Assembly: GCF_900110485.1 (NCBI RefSeq)
Contig: NZ_FODY01000003.1
Span: 124,001 to 188,000, forward strand
Direction: 5' to 3'
DNA length: 64,000 bases
Source: Propionispora vibrioides
GTDB taxonomy: Bacteria > Bacillota > Negativicutes > Propionisporales > Propionisporaceae
Both the position numbers and the translations under genes were made by a program. Shown in pieces: positions 8,296 through 18,773 of this stretch. How positions within the stretch are numbered: position 1 is the stretch's first letter; every line of letters begins with the position of its first letter. The notes beneath the pieces are model-generated. The model saw only the letters and a program-made list of their open reading frames with translations, was not told where the DNA came from and searched no databases.

Positions 8296-9711
8296 CTAAA
8301 ACAAACTGGCCGCCGCCCAAGCTGCCGCGTCGGCTAATGGGCCGGGGTACACACCGAGCAGCAGGGTTGCAATCAGACTGAGGGCCGCCGCCCATTTAAG
8401 TGAAGAACCAACCTCCAGACGTCTCCCGTCAGCGGGCTCTCCCCAGTACATAACCTTGGCAACCAGTAGATAGTAATATACCGAGATCATCGACATAACA
8501 AAGCCCAGCAAGGCCAGCCACAGATAGCCCCGTTCGACGACAGCCAGAAACAGGTATAGCTTTCCGGCAAACCCCGCCATCGGCGGAATGCCGGCCATCG
8601 ACAGCAACGAAACGGTCATTACCACCGCCAGAAACGGCGATTTCTGACTTAGCCCGGCAAAAGCCGCCATATCCTCCGAACCCGAATGGAGCTTAACTAC
8701 CGTAATGACGGCAAAGGCGCCCACATTGGCAAACACGTAGAGCAGGCTATAAAAGAGTATTCCCTTGACGCCGGCCTGATCGGCTGCCACCAGGCCACAC
8801 AGCAGATAGCCGGCCTGGGCAATGGAGGAATAGGCCAGCAGCCGTTTGATATTGTGTTGGTTCATGGCGATCACATTGCCGGCAATCATACTCAGTACGG
8901 CCAACAGAGCAGCAATCGCCACCCAGCCGTCAGCCAGCGCCGGTAATGCCTGGATGAGCAGACGCAGCAAGACGGCAAAGGCAGCCACTTTGGAGCACAT
9001 GGCCAAGAGTGCCGTCACCGGCAGCGGCGCCCCTTCGTAAATATCCGGCGACCACATATGAAAAGGCACGGCGGCGATTTTAAAGCCCAGACCGATAACC
9101 AGCATGGCCATACCGCCCAGCATGGCCGGTGACGGGTCTACAGCCTGAAAGATTTTGACAAACTGGACACTGCCGGTATAGCCATAGACCAGACTGGCGC
9201 CGTATAAGAGCACCGCCGTCGAAGCGGCGCTTAAGATCAGATACTTGGCGCCCGCTTCACTGGAGCGCATATCCCGGAAATGGTAACCCACCAGAATGTA
9301 AAAGCTGATATTCATGACTCCCATCCCGACAATCAGGGTAATCAGGTCATTGGCCGAAGCCATCAGCATCATTCCCAATACGCTGAACACGATCAGGGCG
9401 TAAAATTCACCGCTATAGCGAGGCAGACGCTCGATCAGGTCAAAGGAAAAGAGCAGCGTCAAAGCCACGGCAAGTAAGAATAGCGCCTTTAGAAATACGG
9501 CATAACCGTCGACGGTATACAAATTGACGTAAAAGGCGCCGCTTGCTTCCTGCTGACCCAGCAAAACCGCCAGAATGCCAAGCAATCCAAATACAGCCAA
9601 ATAGCCAAGACTGCGACGGGTTTCCTTCCCCGGCAGCAACAAATCAAGCACCACCAGAAACATCGCCAGACAAGCCGTTAATAGCTCAGGTACGATTAGA
9701 GAAAAATTCAT
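8296..9711 (-). CDS. nuoN: Complex I membrane subunit NuoN
   Basis: Proton-pumping antiporter-like membrane subunit, 471 residues from the ATG at 9711; an in-frame ATG six codons upstream (9729) is less likely because 9711 gives the ATGA overlap with nuoM. The protein is hydrophobic throughout, with the proton-antiporter family core (FKIAAVPFHMWSPDIYEGAP, LAYSSIAQAGYLL) holding the conserved Lys/His residues. Last gene of the operon, followed by a terminator. It works with NuoL and NuoM as one of three pumping modules. Confidence 0.93.
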   Translation of the reverse strand: MNFSLIVPELLTACLAMFLVVLDLLLPGKETRRSLGYLAVFGLLGILAVLLGQQEASGAFYVNLYTVDGYAVFLKALFLLAVALTLLFSFDLIERLPRYSGEFYALIVFSVLGMMLMASANDLITLIVGMGVMNISFYILVGYHFRDMRSSEAGAKYLILSAASTAVLLYGASLVYGYTGSVQFVKIFQAVDPSPAMLGGMAMLVIGLGFKIAAVPFHMWSPDIYEGAPLPVTALLAMCSKVAAFAVLLRLLIQALPALADGWVAIAALLAVLSMIAGNVIAMNQHNIKRLLAYSSIAQAGYLLCGLVAADQAGVKGILFYSLLYVFANVGAFAVITVVKLHSGSEDMAAFAGLSQKSPFLAVVMTVSLLSMAGIPPMAGFAGKLYLFLAVVERGYLWLALLGFVMSMISVYYYLLVAKVMYWGEPADGRRLEVGSSLKWAAALSLIATLLLGVYPGPLADAAAWAAASLF

Positions 9712-11243
9712 CGCCAGATCACTCCCCATAGTGCAGGCGCATCTTGAAGGCTTGCCAAGAGTGGCAGCATCGTCGAAACTTCACTGCTTATTTTTTGCAT
9801 CAACAGGTTCGGGAAGAGGCCAAAGGCTACCAACACGGCCCCCAGGACGAAGAGCGGCACCAATTCCGCGCCGCGGGCGTCCCGGTACCGGTCAAATTCG
9901 GGCCGCCGCGGACCAAACAGTACATTGGCCAACAGCCTGAGCACATAAAGCGCGGTAAAGACAATACCTGCAATAGCCAGTACGGCACATACCGGATATC
10001 GGCCGAAACTTCCGACAAAAATGGTAAACTCCGGCACAAAGCCAATCAGACCGGGCAAGCCCAACGAGGCCATGCCAGCCAGCATAAAGCCGGTAGCCAC
10101 CCGAGGCATCTGATGGGCCAAACCGCCCAGACCATCCATTTCCCGAATATGGGTCTTCTCATAGACATAGCCGATCATGGCAAAAAACAGGGCACTCATG
10201 ATACCATGGGCAAACATGTTGGCGATGGCGCCGCTAATACCGGTGCCGTTTAACGCCGCAATGCCGATTAAGACATAGCCCATATGGGATACCGAAGAAT
10301 AGCCGACAACATATTTCAAATCCTTCTGCGCCAGAGCGATAAAGGCGGCATAGAGAACATTGACCACCGCCAGACCGGCAATCAGCGGCGCCCAGAACTT
10401 CAAGCCCAGCGGCAGTACCAGGAGGCCGATGCGGATTAAGCCATAGCCGCCGATCTTTTTCAACACGCCGGCGTGAATCATCGACACTGCCGTTGGCGCC
10501 CCGGCATAGCCGTCAGGCGACCAACTGTGGAAGGGCCACATGGAGAGCAGCGAACCAAAACCCAGGAGCAACAGGAAAAAGGTAAAAATCTGAAACTCCT
10601 CCGACAAATGCCCCAGTTGGTGGGCCTGGGCTAATAGCTCCATGCTAAAGGTGCGCGCCCCGGCCGGAAAGGCGTTTAGATAGAGAGCCACCACTCCGAC
10701 CAGCATGAACGCCGAGCCAATCAACAGGTAAATCGTCAGCTTCATCCCGGCGTATTCTTTGCTGACCCGCTTGGTGGAGCCCCAGATAATGACCATAATG
10801 TAGATCGGAATGACCACCAGTTCATAAAACAGGAGAAAGATGAATAAATCCCGGACAATGAACGTACCGGTTACACCGGCCAGCAAAATCAGCAGCAGAA
10901 CAAAAAATTCCTTAGGCCGCTGTTCCAGATTCCAGGAGGCAAAAACGGCGGAAAACCCGATCAGGGCGGTCAGCAGCAAAAACGGCAGCGACATACCATC
11001 CACACCTACGGCATAGTTGACACCGAGATCGGCAATCCAGGGAATGTTTTGGGTAAATTGCATGCCGCCAACAGCAAAATCATACGCCCCATAGGCATAG
11101 ACAGCCAATACGGCCACAGCCCCCATAATCACCGCAGCAACCACTTTAATGGCTTTTTCCGCCAACGGCGGCAGGCAGGACAGCAGCAAAGCGCCAAGGA
11201 TGGGCAGCAGTAAAATCGTTGTCAGTATGGGAAACTCATTCAT
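9708..11243 (-). CDS. nuoM: Complex I membrane subunit NuoM
   Basis: Antiporter-like membrane subunit, 511 residues from ATG 11243 (MNEFPILTT). The frame extends 19 codons upstream, but 11243 makes the ATGA overlap with the nuoL stop, the same coupling seen at nuoM-nuoN. Visible family motifs: YELVVIPIYIMV with the conserved Glu of the M subunit, WPFHSWSPDGYAGAP, and YSSVSHMGYVLIG. Confidence 0.93.
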   Translation of the reverse strand: MNEFPILTTILLLPILGALLLSCLPPLAEKAIKVVAAVIMGAVAVLAVYAYGAYDFAVGGMQFTQNIPWIADLGVNYAVGVDGMSLPFLLLTALIGFSAVFASWNLEQRPKEFFVLLLILLAGVTGTFIVRDLFIFLLFYELVVIPIYIMVIIWGSTKRVSKEYAGMKLTIYLLIGSAFMLVGVVALYLNAFPAGARTFSMELLAQAHQLGHLSEEFQIFTFFLLLLGFGSLLSMWPFHSWSPDGYAGAPTAVSMIHAGVLKKIGGYGLIRIGLLVLPLGLKFWAPLIAGLAVVNVLYAAFIALAQKDLKYVVGYSSVSHMGYVLIGIAALNGTGISGAIANMFAHGIMSALFFAMIGYVYEKTHIREMDGLGGLAHQMPRVATGFMLAGMASLGLPGLIGFVPEFTIFVGSFGRYPVCAVLAIAGIVFTALYVLRLLANVLFGPRRPEFDRYRDARGAELVPLFVLGAVLVAFGLFPNLLMQKISSEVSTMLPLLASLQDAPALWGVIWR

Positions 11244-13147
11244 CGTACTCCCCCTCCAATCCAGGCCATAGCCAGCGAGTGGCCCGCGTAAGTAATCCAT
11301 AACAGGATAACCAGGGCAGCGCCAAAAAAGACCAGGGCGTAGTGCTGCAATTGACCGGTTTCGGTACGCCGCAGCACGGCGCCACTCGCCCGGACGGTCG
11401 AGGCAAGCAGATTGACCAGTCCGTCGACCAGATGAATGTCGACCCAGGCCAGCAACCGGCCAAAACCGTTAACAATGTGCCGGTTCAGCCAGGCATAGGC
11501 TTCGTCGATATAAAATTTATGATAACTCAACTGATATAACAGTTCCAGCCGGTCCCGCACCTGATAGGGTTTGATCACACCAGCCCCGTAGATGCTCCAG
11601 GCCAGCGCGATGGCAACCACAGCCACCAGCATCGATGTGCCGGCTACCAGCCAATTGACCGGCGCCGTATGGGCTTCGCCGAAATAAATCCAGTGGCCAA
11701 AGCCGGCCGCATGTCCCAGATAACCACCTATGACAGACAAAGTACCAAGCACCAGCAAGGGCAGCAACATGGCCGGCCCCGACTCATGTGCATGATTTTC
11801 CGGTTTTGGTTCGCCGAAAAAGGCGACAAATAACAGCCGGGCCATGTAGAAGGCGGTCAGGAAAGCGGTCACCACCGCAATCAAGTAAAGCGGTGTACTG
11901 ACAGCATAGGCGGCCGCCAAAATTTCATCCTTGGAATAAAAGCCGGCAAAAGGCGGAATACCGGCAATAGCGATCACCCCGACAGCCATTGCGGCAAAGG
12001 TGAACGGCATCTGACGCCGCAGGCCTCCCATTTTGAAAATATCCGCCGTATCGTGCAGCGCATGCAGCACCGAACCGGCCGCCAGAAACATCAGTGCTTT
12101 GAAAAAAGCATGGGTCATCAGATGAAACATGGAGGCCGTCAGACTGCCTACCCCAAGGGCCAGCATCATATAGCCGAGCTGACTGATGGTCGAATAAGCC
12201 AGTATTCGCTTCATTTCCCGCTGTGTCACGGCAATGACGGCGGCAAACAGGGCGGTAAACGCACCGACCCAGGCAATCACTGTCAGCGCCGCCGGCAAGG
12301 TGTGAAACAGCACATAGGCACGGGCAATCAGATACACCCCGGCCACCACCATAGTGGCCGCATGAATGAGAGCGGACACAGGCGTCGGCCCTTCCATGGC
12401 ATCAGGCAGCCAGACATGGAGCGGAAACTGACCGGATTTGCCGACAGGCCCGATAAAGATCAGGAGGGCCACCACCGTTAACAGTGCGCTCCCTTCCTGC
12501 GCCACATAAGCGGGAATGGCCAGCCCCAGTTTGGCAAAGTCCAGCGTCCCGAAGATAAGCTGCAGTAGCAATATGCCGAGCAACAGACCGAAATCGCCGA
12601 TTCGCGTGGTCATAAAGGCCTTCTTGGCCGCCTCCCGGGCGGAAACCTTATGAAAATAATAGCCAATCAAGAGGTAAGAGCATAAGCCCACCAGTTCCCA
12701 GAAGACATACATCTGGATAAAATTAGCGGCAATCACCAGCCCCAGCATGGAGGCGGCAAATAAAGACAGGAAAGAATAAAACCGGGCAAAGCCGGGATCA
12801 CCGGCCATATAGCCTAGTGAATAGATCTGCACCAGCAGCGACACCAATGTCACCACACAGAGCATCATGGCCGTCAGCGGGTCCAGATATACCCCCATAT
12901 CGGCCGACAAGCCAGGCACCGAAAACCACGAAGCCTTATAGATAAGCGGCTGCGCCATAGTAATCCGGCCATCGGCCATCCCGCCGGCCACCCCCAGCGC
13001 CAGCAGCAGACTGCCGGTACTGGCAATAATGGCAGTCCAAGCGGCAGCATAGGGGATACGGCGCAGCAAGGTCCCGCCAAGCAGGAAAGCAATGGCCGGC
13101 AACAGCGGTATCAGCCAGGCATGGGCCAACGCATAGCTACTCATCAT
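11240..13147 (-). CDS. nuoL: Complex I membrane subunit NuoL
   Basis: Largest antiporter-like subunit, 635 residues, including the C-terminal extension that forms the long lateral helix in the family. Motifs: FVFWELVGLCSYLLIG-like segment, GKSGQFPLHVWLPDAMEGPTP, ILAYSTISQLGYM, HAFFKALMFL. Start ATG 13147 lies 6 bases after AGGGG; the next codon is also ATG. It overlaps nuoM by four bases. Confidence 0.94.
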   Translation of the reverse strand: MMSSYALAHAWLIPLLPAIAFLLGGTLLRRIPYAAAWTAIIASTGSLLLALGVAGGMADGRITMAQPLIYKASWFSVPGLSADMGVYLDPLTAMMLCVVTLVSLLVQIYSLGYMAGDPGFARFYSFLSLFAASMLGLVIAANFIQMYVFWELVGLCSYLLIGYYFHKVSAREAAKKAFMTTRIGDFGLLLGILLLQLIFGTLDFAKLGLAIPAYVAQEGSALLTVVALLIFIGPVGKSGQFPLHVWLPDAMEGPTPVSALIHAATMVVAGVYLIARAYVLFHTLPAALTVIAWVGAFTALFAAVIAVTQREMKRILAYSTISQLGYMMLALGVGSLTASMFHLMTHAFFKALMFLAAGSVLHALHDTADIFKMGGLRRQMPFTFAAMAVGVIAIAGIPPFAGFYSKDEILAAAYAVSTPLYLIAVVTAFLTAFYMARLLFVAFFGEPKPENHAHESGPAMLLPLLVLGTLSVIGGYLGHAAGFGHWIYFGEAHTAPVNWLVAGTSMLVAVVAIALAWSIYGAGVIKPYQVRDRLELLYQLSYHKFYIDEAYAWLNRHIVNGFGRLLAWVDIHLVDGLVNLLASTVRASGAVLRRTETGQLQHYALVFFGAALVILLWITYAGHSLAMAWIGGGVR

Positions 13148-13160
13148 CCAACACCCCTCT

Positions 13161-13469
13161 CTACCACTTCATCCCGTTTAATTTAGTTGCGTCAATACCG
13201 GCACGGTCCCGGTAAATGCGAAATACCAGCGCCAGCCCGACAGCTACTTCCGCTGCCGCCAGGGCTATATTGAAAATAGCAAACACCTGTCCGTCGGGAC
13301 GATCGGGAGCCACAAACCGCGCAAAGGCAATCAGGTTGATATTGACGGCGTTCAGCATCAGTTCAATACTCATCAATAAGGCAATTACATTTCGCTTGCT
13401 CAATAAGCCGTACAGACCGATGCCGAACAGCAGCGCGCCGACAGCCAGAAAATGTTCCAGTCCAATCAT
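13161..13469 (-). CDS. nuoK: Complex I membrane subunit NuoK
   Basis: Small MrpC-like membrane subunit, 102 residues, three hydrophobic segments. The conserved Glu residues lie in [13 protein letters not shown] and [13 protein letters not shown]. The ATG overlaps the nuoJ stop (ATGA), so the two are translationally coupled. Confidence 0.94.
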   Translation of the reverse strand: MIGLEHFLAVGALLFGIGLYGLLSKRNVIALLMSIELMLNAVNINLIAFARFVAPDRPDGQVFAIFNIALAAAEVAVGLALVFRIYRDRAGIDATKLNGMKW

Positions 13470-13972
13470 CGCTCATCCGCTCCTTTAGCCAGGATAATGG
13501 CCCCCAGCATGGCGGCCAGGAGCAAGACGGCCGCCGCCTCAAAGGCCAGCATGTAGTCGCCCAGCATCAGTGTGGCCAAGAGGGGCACCGCGTTTAGGGC
13601 AGCGGCAGCGGCACTGTGCTTCCAGGGCGTAGCCGTCACCAGCACCAGCAGCATACCGGTAAACAGTACGCTGACCACGGCGGCGCTCCAGCGCAGCCGG
13701 CCCGGCGGGTTGCTGTCCTGCATGTCGCCGCGCACGGTCAGCATAATACCGATAACCACCATGATTGCCACGGCGCCGCTATAGACCAAAATCTGCACGG
13801 CAGCCAGATATTCTGCCTGCAGCAGGATATATAACCCCGCCACACCGATAAAAGAAAGAGCCAATAGCAGCGCGCTGTGCACCAGATTGCGCTTGACGAC
13901 AACACCCAGCCCGGCTCCCAGCGTAAGCAGTGATAATAGATAAAAGGCCGCCGTATAGGTCAAGTCCTGCAT
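13466..13972 (-). CDS. nuoJ: Complex I membrane subunit NuoJ
   Basis: Membrane subunit of 168 residues with five hydrophobic stretches and the family segment [20 protein letters not shown]-like around residue 55-75. It begins two bases after nuoI and overlaps nuoK, in the conserved H-I-J-K-L order. Confidence 0.92.
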   Translation of the reverse strand: MQDLTYTAAFYLLSLLTLGAGLGVVVKRNLVHSALLLALSFIGVAGLYILLQAEYLAAVQILVYSGAVAIMVVIGIMLTVRGDMQDSNPPGRLRWSAAVVSVLFTGMLLVLVTATPWKHSAAAAALNAVPLLATLMLGDYMLAFEAAAVLLLAAMLGAIILAKGADER

Positions 13973-13974
13973 GA

Positions 13975-14424
13975 TCAGTCCTCCCCCTTTTCCCCGTCCG
14001 GCGCCGTAGCGTCCGGCTCGCCGGCGGTCCCCCGTTTAGCGGCAGCGGCCGCCATACAGTCATGCTCCAGGTCATCCCGCCAGTACGTGGAATTCTCATA
14101 ATTCTTATCCCAAACAATCGCTTTCGTGGGACAGGCTTCAATGCACAAATCGCAATATAAACACCGTCCTGACAAATAGTGGTATTTCGTCAGGTGTTTC
14201 TTTTTATCCTCCCCCACGGCAGTGCCCAGATCAATGGCCCGATTCGGGCAGCTCATGGCGCACAGCCCGCAGGCAATGCACTTTTCTACCGACAAATCCA
14301 GCACGCCACCGCGAAAGCGCGGCGACAGGGGCAGTTTTTCCTCCGGATATTGAACGGTGACTTTTTTACCGACAAAACGTTTCAGGGTAATCCCCATCCC
14401 CTTGAGCAAGCCTTTGCCCTGCAT
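13975..14424 (-). CDS. nuoI: Complex I iron-sulfur subunit NuoI
   Basis: Peripheral 2[4Fe-4S] subunit, 149 residues. Two ferredoxin motifs: CIACGLCAMSCP (about residues 34-45) and CLYCDLCIEACP (about 73-84). These clusters pass electrons to NuoB. RBS GGAGGG lies 7 bases before the ATG. The tail is charged and Ala/Gly-rich. Because NuoE, F and G are absent from the operon, this subunit is a plausible docking face for ferredoxin or another donor. Confidence 0.94.
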   Translation of the reverse strand: MQGKGLLKGMGITLKRFVGKKVTVQYPEEKLPLSPRFRGGVLDLSVEKCIACGLCAMSCPNRAIDLGTAVGEDKKKHLTKYHYLSGRCLYCDLCIEACPTKAIVWDKNYENSTYWRDDLEHDCMAAAAAKRGTAGEPDATAPDGEKGED

Positions 14425-14478
14425 GGCATATCCCTCCTAGTGCTCCGCCAATTTTAAAGAGTGTAAGTTAGTGAAGCA

Positions 14479-15519
14479 CTAACTCCACAACCTGTAAACA
14501 AAAATTCCGATTCCTGTTACAACCATATTGGCCAAGGCCAGCGGCAAAAGTATTTTCCAGCCAAAACTCATCATCTGGTCAATCCGGAAACGGGGAAAGG
14601 TCCAGCGAAACCACATGAATAAGAAAATCATCAGACCTACTTTGATAAAAAACCATAGCCAGCCCGGCAGGAACGGCCCGTGCCAGCCGCCAAGAAACAA
14701 GGTGGCGGCAATGGCCGAGGCGGCCAACAGGTTGGCGTATTCCGCCAGAAAGAAAAAAGCCCAACGCATGCCTGAATACTCGGTAAACGGGCCGGCAATA
14801 ATCTCCGACTCCCCTTCCACAAGGTCAAAGGGCGCCCGGTTGGTCTCGGCCGTGGCGGCAATGACATAAATGACAAAGGCCACCGGTTGCAGCACAATAA
14901 ACCATATATTCTGCTGGGCGGCCACAATATCACTTAACCGCATGGACCCAACCAGCATGACAATACCCAGTACGGAAAAGACCAGCGGAATTTCGTAGCT
15001 TAACATCTGAGCCACCGTCCGCATGCCGCCAATCACGGCGTATTTACTGTTGGAAGACCAGCCGGCCATGAGAAAGGGCAAAGTCGACTGAGCGGAAATA
15101 GCCATAACAAATAAAATACCAATATTCAAATCGGCCAGCACAGCTCCGTCATCAAAAGGAAATACAGCATACACGGTTGCCGCCGGCAAAAACAGCACCA
15201 CCGGTGCCAGCATCCACATCCAGCGGTCAACACCGCAGGGAATAATGTCCTCCTTGCTTAACAGCTTAAGCATATCGGCAAAGCTCTGCAGCATACCGGC
15301 CGGCCCTACCCGGTTCGGGCCAAGGCGGACCTGCATGAAGGCGCTGATCTTACGTTCGGCATAAACCAACACCAGGGCGGCAGTAAAAATAACACCGAAA
15401 ATACCGGCAATACCCACCAGACCAATAATAAAATCCACAACATCAGGATAAGGCAGGAACAGCGTCAACACCTCCCGGATCATTGCCGAGAGTCTGGCAA
15501 GTCCCAGTAACTCAGTCAT
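14479..15519 (-). CDS. nuoH: Complex I membrane subunit NuoH
   Basis: Quinone-chamber membrane subunit, 346 residues. Family motifs [19 protein letters not shown] near residue 55, [15 protein letters not shown] in the middle and [13 protein letters not shown] near the C-terminus are visible. RBS GGGGAGGAG. It lies between nuoD and nuoI. Confidence 0.95.
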   Translation of the reverse strand: MTELLGLARLSAMIREVLTLFLPYPDVVDFIIGLVGIAGIFGVIFTAALVLVYAERKISAFMQVRLGPNRVGPAGMLQSFADMLKLLSKEDIIPCGVDRWMWMLAPVVLFLPAATVYAVFPFDDGAVLADLNIGILFVMAISAQSTLPFLMAGWSSNSKYAVIGGMRTVAQMLSYEIPLVFSVLGIVMLVGSMRLSDIVAAQQNIWFIVLQPVAFVIYVIAATAETNRAPFDLVEGESEIIAGPFTEYSGMRWAFFFLAEYANLLAASAIAATLFLGGWHGPFLPGWLWFFIKVGLMIFLFMWFRWTFPRFRIDQMMSFGWKILLPLALANMVVTGIGIFVYRLWS

Positions 15520-15550
15520 AAAAGTCTCCTCCCCTACTACGAACCTGTAT

Positions 15551-16648
15551 TCAACAGTCTACCTCACCCATCAGCGGGTCCAGCGTAGACAAAATGGCCA
15601 CCACATCGCCGATTAAGAGTCCGCGGCATAGTTCATCCAGGGCGTGCAGGTTGATGAAGGACGGGCGGCGGATATGTACACGGTACGGCTTGGTGCTGCC
15701 GTCACTGACAATATAATAGCCCAACTCACCCCGGGGATTTTCAATCCGGTGGTACACATCCCCCGCCGGTGGCTTGATTACCCGAGCCATTTTGGCCTTC
15801 ACCGGCCCTTCCGGTAAACCGTCCAGCGCCTGCCGGATAATCCGGGCGCTTTGTTCCATTTCCTGCATCCGGACCATGTAACGGTCCCAGTTGTCGCCCT
15901 GCGTGCCCAGGGGAACGGCAAAGTCAAAACGGTCGTAGATCCCGTAAGGATCAACCTTGCGAATATCGTAATCCACACCGGAGGCCCGGAGCGACGGTCC
16001 GGTCATGCCCAGCTCCAAGGCCCGGGGCGCGCTGATTTTGGCGTAGCCTTTCAGACGGTGCATAAAAATTTCATTACCGCTGATCAGGCCGTGATATTCT
16101 TCCAGCAACGAGGGAAATTCATCCAGAAAAGCCCGTGCCGCCGGCACAAATTCGACCGGCAAGTCTTCCGCCACCCCGCCGATGCGGATATAATGAAATG
16201 TCATGCGGGCGCCGCAGACCATATTAAATAAGTCCAGTATCTTTTCGCGGTCCCGGAACCCATAAATCATACCGGTAGCCGAACCAAAATCAATGGCAAT
16301 GGTGCCGAAGAAGATCAAGTGACTGGCAATACGGTTAAGTTCAGCCATAATTACCCGGATATATTCGGCCCGTTCCGGTACTTCCACGCCCAGCAGCTTC
16401 TCCACCGTCTGGCAATACCCCAGATTGTTACCCATGGCCGATACATAATCCAGCCGGTCGGTGTAAGGCAAAAACTGGGGATAGGTCCGGCCCTCGGCCA
16501 GCTTTTCAATACCGCGGTGCAAATAGCCCATTTCCGGGGTAGCCCGCACCACCTGTTCGCCGTCCAGATCCAAGATCACCTGCAAAACACCGTGGGTACT
16601 GGGATGGACCGGTCCCATATTGAGTGTGTATACTTCTGTTCTTGGCAT
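15551..16648 (-). CDS. nuoD: Complex I subunit NuoD
   Basis: Quinone-binding 49-kDa-type subunit, 365 residues from ATG 16648 ([13 protein letters not shown]). A GTG three codons upstream is possible, but GAGG with an 8-base gap favours the ATG. Motifs: [11 protein letters not shown] with the quinone-site His, [34 protein letters not shown] and the C-terminal DPLMGEVDC. It is separate from nuoC, not fused. Confidence 0.94.
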   Translation of the reverse strand: MPRTEVYTLNMGPVHPSTHGVLQVILDLDGEQVVRATPEMGYLHRGIEKLAEGRTYPQFLPYTDRLDYVSAMGNNLGYCQTVEKLLGVEVPERAEYIRVIMAELNRIASHLIFFGTIAIDFGSATGMIYGFRDREKILDLFNMVCGARMTFHYIRIGGVAEDLPVEFVPAARAFLDEFPSLLEEYHGLISGNEIFMHRLKGYAKISAPRALELGMTGPSLRASGVDYDIRKVDPYGIYDRFDFAVPLGTQGDNWDRYMVRMQEMEQSARIIRQALDGLPEGPVKAKMARVIKPPAGDVYHRIENPRGELGYYIVSDGSTKPYRVHIRRPSFINLHALDELCRGLLIGDVVAILSTLDPLMGEVDC

Positions 16649-16658
16649 ATCCTTCACC

Positions 16659-17123
16659 TCACACTTCTTGGCCGGCTGCTTTAAAATCTTTACGCAGCGG
16701 ATGCCCGGTAAATTCCGCCGGCAATAAAATACGCTTGAGCTGGGGATGGCCGGTAAAGGTAAGCCCCAGCAAATCGTAAATCTCCCGTTCCTGGAAATTG
16801 GCGCCCGGCCAAAGCGGCATCAGGGATGGAAAAGCCGCTTCCTCCTTGCTGCAGCGCGCCTTAACGGTAAGCATCTGGCGGCGGTGACAGGAATAAAGAT
16901 GACAGACCAGTTCAAAATACTCGGGGTAGTCCACAGCCGTCTCATTGCTCAGCAGGGTGAACTGATAGTCCGCGTCCTCTTTCAACCAGCGCAGCAGCTC
17001 CAGCAGCCTGTCCTTAGCAATCACCAAGGCGCCGCTTACTCCCTCACCGTTCACCTCAGTCGCCGGGGCAAAGCGGGCGGCCAGCTCTGTCAGTTCATCC
17101 TTGGTCATCATTTGTTTAGTCAT
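16659..17123 (-). CDS. nuoC: Complex I subunit NuoC
   Basis: 30-kDa-type peripheral subunit, 154 residues. The signature ERE(I)YDLLG(L)xFxGHPxL(K)RIL is visible near residues 115-137, ending in [10 protein letters not shown]. The start overlaps the nuoB stop by eight bases. An independent gene, which separates this operon from enterobacterial fused NuoCD. Confidence 0.93.
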   Translation of the reverse strand: MTKQMMTKDELTELAARFAPATEVNGEGVSGALVIAKDRLLELLRWLKEDADYQFTLLSNETAVDYPEYFELVCHLYSCHRRQMLTVKARCSKEEAAFPSLMPLWPGANFQEREIYDLLGLTFTGHPQLKRILLPAEFTGHPLRKDFKAAGQEV

Positions 17124-17631
17124 GTTGATCCCGCCTTGCCACTTCAGGATGACGAATCTTCTTTTTCAGTTCCAGCAGGCCCTGAATAAGAGCCTCCGGC
17201 CGCGGCGGACAGCCGGGAATATATACGTCCACCGGGATAATCTTATCCACGCCGGGCACAACGGTATAGGACGAATCGACAAACGGCCCGCCGGCATTGG
17301 CACAGTTGCCCATGGCAATAACGTACTTTGGTTCCGGCATTTGCTCATACAGCCGCTTTAACGGCCCCGCCATCTTCCAGGTCAGCGTACCGGCCACAAT
17401 CAAGAGATCAGCCTGCCGGGGCGACGGACGAAACACCTCGTAGCCAAATCGGGCCAGGTCAAATCTGGCCGCTGCCGCCGACATCATCTCGATGGCACAG
17501 CAGGCCAAACCGGAGGTAAGCGGCCACAGCGAGTTGCTGCGGGCCCAATTCAGCACCTGTTCAATCGAAGTGACGATAATATTTCGTTCCAATAAAGAAT
17601 CAGGTTTTGCCACCGCATCTTTTATTTCCAC
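17116..17631 (-). CDS. nuoB: Complex I iron-sulfur subunit NuoB
   Basis: Carries the terminal N2 [4Fe-4S] cluster: [17 protein letters not shown] and PGCPPRPE supply the ligands. About 171 residues from GTG 17631 ([10 protein letters not shown]), which lies 6-7 bases after AGGGGG inside the end of nuoA. The frame also offers an ATG at 17661, but that lies deeper in nuoA with no ribosome site. Confidence 0.93.
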   Translation of the reverse strand: MEIKDAVAKPDSLLERNIIVTSIEQVLNWARSNSLWPLTSGLACCAIEMMSAAAARFDLARFGYEVFRPSPRQADLLIVAGTLTWKMAGPLKRLYEQMPEPKYVIAMGNCANAGGPFVDSSYTVVPGVDKIIPVDVYIPGCPPRPEALIQGLLELKKKIRHPEVARRDQHD

Positions 17632-17978
17632 TCCAAAGCCCCCTTTTTCCAGGCATACCATAATCCAAGCGTTAAAATGGCCACAAAGATAATCATTTCT
17701 ACAAAGGCAAACAAACCAAGCTGCTGGAACTGGACGGCCCAGGGATATAAAAACATCGTTTCCACATCAAAAACGACAAACACCAAGGCATATAAATAAT
17801 AGCTTGCTTTAAACTGAATCCACGATTTGCCGATGGGATCGATGCCGCATTCATAGGGCAGCGACTTTTCCAGGCCAGGTTTACGGGTCTGTACCATGGC
17901 CGAAGCAACCAGGCCGCCAATGGGAACGACCAGCGCAATCAGGATGAGTACGCCAATTAAAGTATAATCCTGTAACAT
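17622..17978 (-). CDS. nuoA: Complex I membrane subunit NuoA
   Basis: Small membrane subunit, 118 residues from ATG 17978 ([10 protein letters not shown]). The ribosome site GGGAGG lies 6 bases before it; the frame extends 12 codons further without a better site. Motif YECGIDPIG and the conserved [13 protein letters not shown]. First gene of nuoABCDHIJKLMN. Confidence 0.93.
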   Translation of the reverse strand: MLQDYTLIGVLILIALVVPIGGLVASAMVQTRKPGLEKSLPYECGIDPIGKSWIQFKASYYLYALVFVVFDVETMFLYPWAVQFQQLGLFAFVEMIIFVAILTLGLWYAWKKGALEWK

Positions 17979-18507
17979 AACCATCCTCCCTTTCGTTATT
18001 GAGCAAAAATTCAATCATTTTAGCTTAAACAACACTATCTTGGGTTAGTATGACACATATCTGCAAAGCTAGTCAGCGACCCCACAGGTTGGCCCTCGAA
18101 AACCACCGGTTGGTTCACACTATGCATCCTGACGAATCTTTTGCCATGCGAAAAATTCTCTCGCTCTGTCGACAGGCCCATTCATACAGCAGCGTCTAGA
18201 CAAATGTTCACTTTTTCACTTACTTAGTTACCATCCCTCCGGTCAATTGTTCAAAATTTCACTTATACCATAAAAAAATAAAGAGAGCGTAAAAATGACT
18301 AAGTAGATGGTACCATGTTTCATTTTATAATTCAATACTTTGCCAGCAGGAATTGAACATGTTTTTTGAAAGAATACTGATTAATTCATACTGTATACAG
18401 TATTTGCATCGCCATACTGGACAAAGGTGCAATATAGTTAGATTGAACTAATCTGCTTTTACAACCTTCGGTATATGATTATGATAATCGATCTTCCCTA
18501 CTTTGAC

Positions 18508-18523
18508 TGTGATTAGCATCACA
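18508..18523. promoter_or_regulatory. CRP/FNR-type palindrome
   Basis: TGTGATTAGCATCACA matches the E. coli CRP half-sites exactly (TGTGA-N6-TCACA). It lies about 530 bases upstream of nuoA, far for a direct site, and downstream of topB. Confidence 0.35.
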
Positions 18524-18664
18524 ACATGTCTGATACTGCAAAAATATAACGGATTATCCTATCAAACAACAAGCTGGATATTTACAATATTTATCAATCA
18601 ATTAAATCATATCACGTTCTGCCATAACTGACAACCGCTTCGCCCCGTCCGCAATTGCCAATGC

Positions 18665-18710
18665 AAAAACCCTGCAGCAGAAACGATGTGATATGCTTCT
18701 CGCTGCAGGG
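18665..18710 (-). terminator. Terminator of topB
   Basis: Stem CCCTGCAGC (18670-18678) with GCTGCAGGG (18702-18710); on the minus strand it is followed by TTTTTG. Confidence 0.85.
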
Positions 18711-18773
18711 TTTTCCGTTAAGGAACCTTGTTGCTGAGCAGTTTCCCTCAGCCTGCCGACAGGCAGTAGTTAC

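Larger units (their letters stand above)
18015..18773. other. Gene-free stretch between nuoA and topB
   Basis: No credible gene. It should hold the nuo promoter. About 18065-18200 resembles a worn copy of repeat family 2 (CCTGACGAATCTTTT, TCTCTCGC, GACAGGCCCATTCAT). A perfect TGTGA-N6-TCACA palindrome lies at 18508-18523, and the topB terminator at 18665-18714. An AT-rich middle part contains no readable element that I can name. Confidence 0.6.

Noticed and set aside
18470-18492. GATTATGATAATC as a Fur box
   Set aside because: Only a partial match in an AT-rich region and no plausible target gene start nearby.
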